61,572 nucleotides of DNA from Candidatus Methanoperedens sp. (GTDB taxonomy: Archaea; Halobacteriota; Methanosarcinia; Methanosarcinales; Methanoperedenaceae): positions 1 to 61,572 of the forward strand of contig JAPMTX010000137.1 of assembly GCA_026552855.1 (NCBI GenBank), given 5' to 3'. Below the pieces are notes generated by a model, which searched no databases, was not told where the DNA came from, and saw only the letters and a program-made list of their open reading frames with translations. Position numbers and translations under genes: made by a program. Shown here piece after piece: positions 52,124 to 61,572 of the stretch (within the stretch, counting starts at the first letter, position 1; the number at the start of each line of letters is the position of its first letter).

Positions 52124-55100
52124 CTATCTGCGCCTGATGCCTGAAATAATGAAATACACAGCCACCAAAGATAACAGTACAAAGATCATATCCAAACCCG
52201 GGATCCTCTTAAGGAAATCCCTCGCCCTATCCATAGCATTATTCCCGCTGCCTTTCCCGGAGACTATCGAAAAGTTCACACTGTAAAACTCGCCCCATTT
52301 ACTATCAGTTCCCATTGCATGGATGTAAATTACATGCCCTCCGGCCGGGATATCGGCTGTATTGATCTCAGTCACCATCTGCTCGACCTGCGAATCGAAA
52401 GCTCCATCCACTGCTTTGAGGGGTTTACCATTCCCGGACGTACCTCTGGTATCTATGAAGTATTCAGCAGACCTGACTTTCAGCCCATACCCGGCATTCG
52501 CTTTAGCGGTCAGATTAACGGTTTCACCTTTCTTAACCGTGGATTGGGACAGCGTTACCTCACTTATTACAGAGAAGCCGGCAGGTTTTACCAGGTTGTG
52601 AGAGCCCCGGATGTGACAGACCTCACAGTCCGACTTGAACTTGTGGGTTCCATTGTTGATATCAGATGCACCGTAGAACGGCTCTTTCCGGTCGATGTGG
52701 CAGGATGTGCAGTACCTCGGTGCGATATGAGTCGGAGAATGCGTCTGCGGCTCTGCTGCTTCTGTGTGGCATGCCCAGCACGCTTTATCGATTGAGTCCG
52801 ACAGGGATGCTTTATTTGAAGCCGCTATGTTCAATATAGAATGCTTCCCAAGCCCTGTTGAGATATTCTCAATTCCCGAAATCCGAAGCCTCTTTGATGC
52901 ATTATGGCACATTGCACAGTCCGCCCAGTTCCTTGTATCGTCGCGCATGTTTGGAGAGTGAAGGTTTGGCGGGATTCTCCCGACCGTGAACGTATCGTTA
53001 ATCCTGAACCAGCTACTGTTGTACCCGAAAAGCGTTGTGTTCGATGTTACCTTCAGTATCTGAGGCGATAATGCCACCACATCCTTAAGCAGTATGAAAT
53101 TTGGTCTGCCCTGGAAGACTGCTGTGATATTTGCAGTGAAAATAGTCACATTGGTTCCGGTGGTATCCTTATACTTGATTCCAGGTGAGTATATAAACGC
53201 TGAGCCGATGCCAGCAACATCATCCTTAACAACACTGCCGTCGATGCTTAAAGTCAGCCACGAGAGATTGCTATCCGTACTTACCTCGTTGAGTTTCAAA
53301 GAATAGTTATCTGAAATATTCCATGTCTCTCCTTCTATCAGGTATTTTTGCCTGGAGAGAGTGTTTAAGAACTTCCCCGGCTGGTTTCCGAGCTGGTCGA
53401 ATATATAATCCTCGTCATTAAAGTATACCTTACTTTTATTTTCTGATTTAAAATCGGTCAATACTTTTGTATAATATATTATGTCGTCAGCATCTGTTTT
53501 ATATTCCTTATCAATAACCTGGTACCGCTCTTTTTCCTCCGAGCTCCGATACAGGTGACAGGCATAGCAGGCAGGGTTCTTACTCTCCCTATCAGTATGG
53601 TTCTTTTTTATCCTGGACCCTGAGAACTGAATTAACCCGCCTTTATCGCCCTTAAAAATCGAGGATATATTCAGCGTGATGAACGGAGTCTCAAATACTG
53701 AGCTATTGATGAGGACTTTCTTCTTATACTCATACTGGGTATTTGTGCCGAGCAGGATTTCATCCACAACGCTACCATTATATATGAGCTGAAGGTAGGC
53801 ATTCTCCCTTCCAATTGATATCTCCAGTACCTTTAAGTAATACCCTTCACCGAGATAGACAGTTTCACCTTCAGACGCCGTAAGTTTATTCCTGATCCTC
53901 TCAAACTCGATAAGAGATGTTCTGTTCTTACTGATCAAAGTTGCATTTCCCCACTTCTCACTGTTGTCTTCATCCAGATGGCAATAGGTACAATTAAAAG
54001 AATCAATTAATTTAGTTTTCGACGCGTAGTGAGATGCAAGAGCCAGATTCGGATTGGTGCCTTCTGTTACCAGACTGTTTACATGGCAGTTCTCACACGG
54101 CTCTATTGTGGTTATATTGTAGCTTGTAACGTTGCCTGGATTGTCGTTTCGGCTCGCGTTCTTGAAGTGCGAATAAACCATCGTCTCGTTGTATCCTGAT
54201 TGCGAAACCGAGTGGCAGTCGTTGTTGTTGCAGTTCTTTGGGGTATTGTAGTTGGAAGGATGGTCATTTGTAGGCTGTGCGCTCTCACTTCCGTCACCAT
54301 CCCCGTGGCATCCCCAGCAGCGTGAATTGCTGGTGCTCACAGCAGTAGAAATGTTGTAGTTCAGAGTGCTGTGAACCGAATTGCTATTGTTAAGCGCCGA
54401 GAAATTGACCTGTTTTGCGGATGATCCTCCTGTATCGTGGCAACTGATACAGCTCCGAATAGATGAAATGTTGCCTGCTATGAGCGTGTCCCGCCGTGTC
54501 GTGCCGTTCCACGGAGAGGATGCATTATGGCATTTAGTGCAGTTCACGCTCCTGCTTATGTTATGCAGCGGCCATGTTGCAGGCACACCGCTTGATATCT
54601 TATAAATAGTCCATTTATTGGTCGTTGTATTTTTATAGAGACCATTGTTGTAGCTGCCAGTACCATTATTAGTAACAGAGAAGTTTGTGGCATTTAAGAC
54701 GAATGTCTGGTCGTGGCAGGCTTCGCACGTCACGTTATCGAGATGAAGCGAGGTGAACGACCATGTATGGTCTGCTGTTTCATGGCACACTTCGCAGCCG
54801 GTCACGCCTGAAGTTGTGTTTTTGACTTCAAAAGTATGATTGTAATTACTATACGTTCCGTTCGCATGGCAACTAGCACAGGTGAAACTTAAATTAACCT
54901 TATGGTATCCTGCAAACTTGCTGTCATGGCTGCTACCTGTGTGGCATTTCTCGCACAGAACCGTGGCATTGGCAACAGCCTCATAGACAGGGTAACCCGC
55001 TTGAGAACTTGAGGTTGAGTTATAGTACGCCAGTGGTTCTCCACCAATGGATGTACTTACTTTTCTATTGTGGATGTTATGGCATACCCTGCACTGGATA

Positions 55101-55771
55101 CCCTTCCAATCAGCTTCTGAGATGGCTGTACCTGATGATGCGCTGGCATTATAATTGGGCGGAGATTTGCATTTTGCGCATGAGTTTTTACTGTCGTATG
55201 TTTCATTCCCGTGCCTTGACCTGGCATGAGCGCTCAGGTACCAGCCAGAGGTAGCGTTCTCAATTTTACGATTACTATGGCATGTTAGAGTGCATGCGTA
55301 GTATGGGAACATACCTATGCCCACACCACTATTGCTCGTGAGCGGTATTCCTGATATATTGTAGTCATAGAAGTTATGCTCAACTGTCAGATTGTGGTCA
55401 TGGGTGAAGAGGGAATTATTCAGGCTGAATCTCTGGGTAGTATTTGCAAAGTGACATTTAGTACAATCTGATGAACTTGAATGCCTTTCAGTGAGACGGG
55501 CAGTTCCGTTTATATGACAGGACACAGTGCATGTGTTACTTTCGTTCACTGTGAAGCCCTTAGTTCCTGTAGTATGATTATCTATAGCAACATACCCTGC
55601 GTGGCAGTCCGTACAGCTCGGCGCGCTTGCATTTCTTGTCTGGTTATGCGTTGAGTTAACTGAAGCGTTGTAGGAGCTGTGGCAGTCGGCGCATTCCGCT
55701 GCAAGTGAAGTGGGTATTATCGGTGTAAAAAAAGAGAGAGTTAATAGTGCCAGTATAATGTATCGTAACAT
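52124..55771 (-). CDS. Giant multihaem c-type cytochrome with two S-layer-like domains and a PGF-CTERM-like tail
   Basis: The 1215-residue protein has a signal peptide (1-25). Haem motifs: 18 CxxCH (C27, 53, 103, 227, 273, 298, 326, 349, 411, 441, 485, 559, 594, 735, 952, 998, 1021, 1049), two CxxxCH (C81, C160), one CxxxxCH (C514) and one CxxCK (C198). Two S-layer-like units, about 625-722 and 805-900 (for example EGETVYLGEGYYLKVLEIS, then an IFKGDKGGLIQ-type strand), flank one lone haem at 735. An Ig-like region (1065-1170) and a helix (1193-1211) preceded by PGLD end the protein, like a PGF-CTERM sorting tail. I count 58 N-x-S/T sequons. Such MHC/S-layer fusions are known from ANME archaea, where they are proposed to pass electrons through the S-layer. 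Confidence 0.93.
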   Translation of the reverse strand: MLRYIILALLTLSFFTPIIPTSLAAECADCHSSYNASVNSTHNQTRNASAPSCTDCHAGYVAIDNHTTGTKGFTVNESNTCTVSCHINGTARLTERHSSSSDCTKCHFANTTQRFSLNNSLFTHDHNLTVEHNFYDYNISGIPLTSNSGVGIGMFPYYACTLTCHSNRKIENATSGWYLSAHARSRHGNETYDSKNSCAKCKSPPNYNASASSGTAISEADWKGIQCRVCHNIHNRKVSTSIGGEPLAYYNSTSSSQAGYPVYEAVANATVLCEKCHTGSSHDSKFAGYHKVNLSFTCASCHANGTYSNYNHTFEVKNTTSGVTGCEVCHETADHTWSFTSLHLDNVTCEACHDQTFVLNATNFSVTNNGTGSYNNGLYKNTTTNKWTIYKISSGVPATWPLHNISRSVNCTKCHNASSPWNGTTRRDTLIAGNISSIRSCISCHDTGGSSAKQVNFSALNNSNSVHSTLNYNISTAVSTSNSRCWGCHGDGDGSESAQPTNDHPSNYNTPKNCNNNDCHSVSQSGYNETMVYSHFKNASRNDNPGNVTSYNITTIEPCENCHVNSLVTEGTNPNLALASHYASKTKLIDSFNCTYCHLDEDNSEKWGNATLISKNRTSLIEFERIRNKLTASEGETVYLGEGYYLKVLEISIGRENAYLQLIYNGSVVDEILLGTNTQYEYKKKVLINSSVFETPFITLNISSIFKGDKGGLIQFSGSRIKKNHTDRESKNPACYACHLYRSSEEKERYQVIDKEYKTDADDIIYYTKVLTDFKSENKSKVYFNDEDYIFDQLGNQPGKFLNTLSRQKYLIEGETWNISDNYSLKLNEVSTDSNLSWLTLSIDGSVVKDDVAGIGSAFIYSPGIKYKDTTGTNVTIFTANITAVFQGRPNFILLKDVVALSPQILKVTSNTTLFGYNSSWFRINDTFTVGRIPPNLHSPNMRDDTRNWADCAMCHNASKRLRISGIENISTGLGKHSILNIAASNKASLSDSIDKACWACHTEAAEPQTHSPTHIAPRYCTSCHIDRKEPFYGASDINNGTHKFKSDCEVCHIRGSHNLVKPAGFSVISEVTLSQSTVKKGETVNLTAKANAGYGLKVRSAEYFIDTRGTSGNGKPLKAVDGAFDSQVEQMVTEINTADIPAGGHVIYIHAMGTDSKWGEFYSVNFSIVSGKGSGNNAMDRARDFLKRIPGLDMIFVLLSLVAVYFIISGIRRR

Positions 55772-55804
55772 CTATGGGTCGTACCTCTTGCCCGTTTTTC
55801 CAAG

Positions 55805-55824
55805 ATTATAATTTAAATTATAAT
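55805..55824. promoter_or_regulatory. 20-base perfect palindrome upstream of the cytochrome gene
   Basis: ATTATAATTTAAATTATAAT is an exact palindrome centred about 43 bases before the cytochrome ATG at 55771. Its AT-rich core can act as a TATA element in either direction, and the symmetry fits a dimeric regulator binding over the promoter. The rest of the 248-base gap (55772-56019) shows no gene; GGGGGCGG precedes the peptidase ATG at 56020. Confidence 0.5.
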
Positions 55825-56019
55825 TATGGTAATGATGCTCATTAGCGTTAATAAATCTTTTGGTTAAAGCTGCAAAGAGTTATGACCCTGATGGACTTCG
55901 ACCAGCGAACAATAGGCTTTTATTATCCCGGACCAATATTTGATTAAGAGAGATGGGATTTGCAATTATATCGACTATGCATCCTGAAGAAGGATTAATT
56001 TATTTAGGGGGCGGAACTC

Positions 56020-56766
56020 ATGAACCAGACAGAACTGACAGATAGGGAGATGGAAGGATACCTTGAGGCGCGGGACTTTGCCAGAGGTCTTGGCAAAGAG
56101 ATTGTGAGCAGCATCAGAGCCGGCATGACCGAGAAGGAGATAGAGGATATTGCCTACGATGTTTTCCGCACGAACGGAGTGAAGCACCACTGGCATATGC
56201 CCATTATCGGTGCGGGTGAGGGGAGCACCAAGCTGAAAGACCTGTACTCCCTGGCATCAAGCTACCTGACGAAATATTCCCGCATCCTGCACGAGAACGA
56301 TATCGTGCTGATAGACATTGCCCCGGTATATAACGAGTACCCCTCTGATTACACCCTCTGCCATGTATCAGGCAGTAATCCTGATCTTGAAGCCCTGGCT
56401 GCCTACGCGCAGGATATCTCATGCAGGATTGCAAGGTCAGTTAAGCATGGGATGACCGTATCCGACGTATTCCGCCGCGCAAAAGAGCTTATAGCAGATT
56501 CAGAATACACACTGGCATACCCTCCGCTCATATCCATGGGGCACCGCATATGCAGGCTTCCCCCTTCCTGGCAGAGGTTACCGGAGCCGGGACTGACATA
56601 TCTACTCTTAAGAGCTAGGGCACCTTTTATCACACCGGGCAATAACACACCCATGAGCGGGCTCTGGGTTATCGAGCCTTACCTCATGTATAAAGAGCGT
56701 GCTGCCAAATTCGAGGCGCTTGTATTCGTGGGGAAAGAAACTGTCATTCTGGACAGGAAGATCTAA
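56020..56766 (+). CDS. M24-family (creatinase/Xaa-Pro peptidase-like) protein
   Basis: The 248-residue protein has the pita-bread fold of M24 proteins without an extra N-terminal domain. The five metal ligands are present: D99 (VLIDIAP), D110 (YPSDYT), H175 (MGHRIC), E219 (WVIEPY) and E232 (FEALVF), so it is likely an active metalloenzyme. Members include Xaa-Pro dipeptidases, methionine aminopeptidases and creatinases. The GxxSD region (NEYPSDY) and GH are kept but the surroundings are not those of MAP. A GGGGG-rich ribosome-binding site precedes the ATG. The substrate is unknown. Confidence 0.85.
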   Translation: MNQTELTDREMEGYLEARDFARGLGKEIVSSIRAGMTEKEIEDIAYDVFRTNGVKHHWHMPIIGAGEGSTKLKDLYSLASSYLTKYSRILHENDIVLIDIAPVYNEYPSDYTLCHVSGSNPDLEALAAYAQDISCRIARSVKHGMTVSDVFRRAKELIADSEYTLAYPPLISMGHRICRLPPSWQRLPEPGLTYLLLRARAPFITPGNNTPMSGLWVIEPYLMYKERAAKFEALVFVGKETVILDRKI

Positions 56767-56776
56767 TTGAACAGTT

Positions 56777-57508
56777 TCATATATCTCCCTGAGCTTTTGC
56801 ACGGAAATAGAGGCTTATAGGGTTTTTGCTTTTGTTCTTTGCAGTAAAATCAAGAGCCTCCGAGAATTCGATATCCGAAAATCCAGAAGAGCCAAGCAAT
56901 CCTTCTATTTCTTCTACCGTATATCCCCATACATCAAAATGCTGCGTAAAACCGTATTCCAGGAATGTGCCGTCCATGCTTATCTTTCCTGTTCCTCCAT
57001 CTATGTTCCTTCTCCATATTATCTGAAAACCGTTCTTTCCGGGATGAATTTCCTCCTGGAAAGGTTTTGCATTAATCAGGACATCGAACAGGATGATTCC
57101 ATCCTCATTAAGGCTTCCCCTTACTTTCCGCAGTATCTCGGGGAGAGAGTCCTTTCTTACATGGGATAGCACGTTCCCTATGCTGTAAATAAGATCGAAT
57201 CTTCCAAGGGCAGAGAGGTCACCCCTCCCAATATCCATAACCCTGAATTTCACCCCGTTATTTGCATTCCTGCTCCTTCTTCTTGCAAGCTCTACCGCAG
57301 ATGGCTCGATATCAAGTCCGATCACAGAATGACCCTTTTTCGCAAACTCGATGGCATGCAGCCCGCCGCTGCACCCGATATCCAGGATGTGAGCTCTCCT
57401 GCACCTGTACCATGAGAGTATCTGCTTTACCTCGATAATATGCTCTCTATGAGAGTAATGCGACTTCTCATAGATTTTAAGTCCCGGATCTCTATAGAGT
57501 TCAATCAT
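56777..57508 (-). CDS. Class I SAM-dependent methyltransferase
   Basis: This 243-residue protein has motif I ILDIGCSGGLHAIEFAKKG (residues 41-59), VIGLDIEPSAVELARRRS and the later YSIGNVLSHVRKDSLPEIL, typical of small-molecule methyltransferases of the UbiE/Methyltransf_25 group. A late segment FTQHFDVWGYTVEEIEGLLGSSGF is family-like. It is convergent with the M24 gene (stops ten bases apart) and does not lie in the glycan block. The substrate is unknown. Confidence 0.83.
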   Translation of the reverse strand: MIELYRDPGLKIYEKSHYSHREHIIEVKQILSWYRCRRAHILDIGCSGGLHAIEFAKKGHSVIGLDIEPSAVELARRRSRNANNGVKFRVMDIGRGDLSALGRFDLIYSIGNVLSHVRKDSLPEILRKVRGSLNEDGIILFDVLINAKPFQEEIHPGKNGFQIIWRRNIDGGTGKISMDGTFLEYGFTQHFDVWGYTVEEIEGLLGSSGFSDIEFSEALDFTAKNKSKNPISLYFRAKAQGDI

Positions 57509-57559
57509 TGTTAACCCTCACTGAGCATACAGGTACCCTGAAAATCCACCGATAGGCTA

Positions 57560-60458
<2,899 letters not shown>

Positions 60459-60488
60459 GCTCCTCCGGCATATATGAATCGTTGATCT

Positions 60489-60614
60489 TTATCCGCCCGT
60501 GACTGCATCTCTCCCCACGCAGCAATCGCACAGGTCTGTCTCGCCGCAATAGGGGCATACGCATTTGCAATCATCGATAGGATTACCGCAATTCTCGCAT
60601 TCTGGCTCGAACAA
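60489..60614 (-). CDS. 41-residue protein with nine cysteines (zinc-ribbon-like)
   Basis: The frame begins at TTG 60614, preceded by GGAGG at good spacing, and ends 30 bases before the korA ATG. In its 41 residues are nine Cys (6, 9, 16, 18, 20, 23, 29, 31, 32) in the pattern CxxC, CxCxCxxC, CxCC, with ECENCGNPIDDCKCVCPYCG and DLCDCC as the main phrases. The CxxC...CxCxCPYCG order is that of a small zinc ribbon; Fe-S binding is another choice. It is in the same orientation as korA-korB and probably co-transcribed. The family is not recognised. It is easily missed because of its length and TTG start. Confidence 0.65.
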   Translation of the reverse strand: MFEPECENCGNPIDDCKCVCPYCGETDLCDCCVGRDAVTGG

Positions 60615-60751
60615 GAAAATCCTCCTATAATTTTTCTATGGCTCAAGTGGTTAAGTAGTTTACGGTGCACTTAAAGGGTCGGTACCGGCTACTTTGCAGA
60701 AGCGAAGCGGTTGAGCATATACTACCCAATAATACTGAGGCGGGACGATAA

Positions 60752-61126
<375 letters not shown>

Positions 61127-61305
61127 TTTGTTTTATTTTATGAAGGGTATAGTTACTTATTTTGAATATTTATTGCAGTAAGAGTCCATTTCTACCTGCT
61201 CCCATTGATCCGCGCCGGGTATAGGGTGCAAGGCGGCGAGGTCAATAGATGGAACTACGATGGAAGTTTGGGGTTGTTTTAGGATATTTTTAGAAACTTT
61301 TATCT

Positions 61306-61329
61306 AATCATACGAAAATCATACGTATG
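61306..61329. promoter_or_regulatory. Direct repeats and palindrome before toxin-like gene (candidate operator)
   Basis: AATCATACG occurs twice (61306-61314 and 61317-61325), 11 bases apart or one DNA turn. The second copy overlaps the palindrome CATACGTATG (61320-61329), which ends seven bases before the ATG at 61337. This looks like a repressor site. The rest of 61127-61305 holds a T-rich tract just after the ferredoxin stop (61127-61140, possible terminator) and no gene. Confidence 0.45.
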
Positions 61330-61336
61330 GTTTTGA

Positions 61337-61572
61337 ATGCTGATACAAAAAATACTCATGTCGCCAGCAGTCGCCGAGAAAATAAAATGTAAGCATGGTC
61401 TGGACCCAATCGTAGCAAAGAACGTCCTGGAAGGTTACAGCACCTGCTATGTAGAAAAAGCAGGCGGAGATAACTACATGGCTATCGGGCTGTGCTCTGC
61501 CGGATATGTAACCGTATTTTTTGAATATGAGGCTGGAACCGTAGAGATTAAAACCGCATACCAATCATCAAA
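61337..61572 (+). CDS. Small BrnT/DUF4258-like protein, C-terminus cut by window edge
   Basis: The frame from ATG 61337 runs open to the window end (78 codons); a second ATG is at 61358. The residues SPAVAEKIKCKHGLDPIVAKNVLEGYSTCYVEKAGGDNYMAIGLC resemble the start of small RelE/BrnT-fold toxins (a helix with KHG, then strands), and TVFFEYEAGTVEIKTAY is like their last strands. An operator-like site precedes it. A matching antitoxin would lie beyond the window, so the assignment is tentative. Confidence 0.5.
   Translation, partial: MLIQKILMSPAVAEKIKCKHGLDPIVAKNVLEGYSTCYVEKAGGDNYMAIGLCSAGYVTVFFEYEAGTVEIKTAYQSS

Noticed and set aside
54980-55250. CxxCK motif as evidence for an NrfA-type nitrite reductase
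   Set aside because: A single CxxCK in a very large cytochrome with different surroundings and without the NrfA domain order; a catalytic nitrite reductase cannot be claimed.

Overview
The window looks like a chromosomal piece of a methane-metabolising or anaerobic methane-oxidising archaeon of the Methanosarcinales / Candidatus Methanoperedens (ANME-2d) type. The reasons are: TATA-box promoters with short leaders, an archaeal fibrillarin (FlpA), glutamate synthase split into three separate genes, an HdrB/HdrC-type CCG protein, KorAB-type 2-oxoacid:ferredoxin oxidoreductase, a MEDS-domain sensor kinase, and above all a 1215-residue multihaem cytochrome that carries two S-layer-like domains. 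The lineage is an inference; there is no rRNA or other phylogenetic marker in the window.

Positions 1-40181 form one very large surface-glycan locus. Apart from four genes at the left (953-3847 and 7425-9509 on the plus strand) it is read leftward, and from 9605 to 47501 every gene is on the minus strand, mostly with overlaps or short gaps. It holds six GT2 and three GT4 glycosyltransferases, four large polytopic GT-C-like membrane proteins (one cut by the window edge and starting with TTG), two Wzx-type flippases, two NAD-dependent sugar epimerases/reductases plus the frameshifted stump of a third, a hexapeptide acyltransferase, three SAM methyltransferases, two glutamine-hydrolysing asparagine-synthetase-like amidotransferases, and five radical SAM proteins with N-terminal cobalamin-binding-type domains. 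It also has a DegT-family enzyme in which the PLP lysine is replaced by His and which carries a Cys cluster, the signature of a 3-dehydrase that makes 3-deoxysugars. One membrane-anchored protein with four copies of an unrecognised repeat sits between the two flippases. Together they could make, modify, flip and polymerise an unusual lipid-linked glycan.

Positions 40194-47501 are housekeeping: FlpA, an isopropylmalate/tartrate-type dehydrogenase, a MazF/AbrB toxin-antitoxin pair, the three glutamate synthase pieces (GXGXG domain, ferredoxin+FMN domain, amidotransferase) and an HdrB-HdrC fusion whose gene overlaps the amidotransferase gene.

Positions 47647-61572 hold a hybrid histidine kinase, a HAD phosphatase, a CapA-like phosphoesterase, the multihaem cytochrome (21 haem motifs plus one CxxCK, more than 50 N-glycosylation sequons, two S-layer-like domains, PGF-CTERM-like tail), an M24 peptidase-family protein, a methyltransferase, korB-korA, a 41-residue protein with nine cysteines directly upstream of korA, and, divergently, a zinc-containing ferredoxin with the same Zn ligand pattern as the Sulfolobus protein. 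The window ends inside a small toxin-like gene preceded by a palindromic operator-like site. The most attractive biology is the link between a heavily glycosylated, S-layer-crossing cytochrome and a locus rich in radical-SAM and deoxysugar enzymes. No rRNA, tRNA, CRISPR array or complete insertion sequence was seen.
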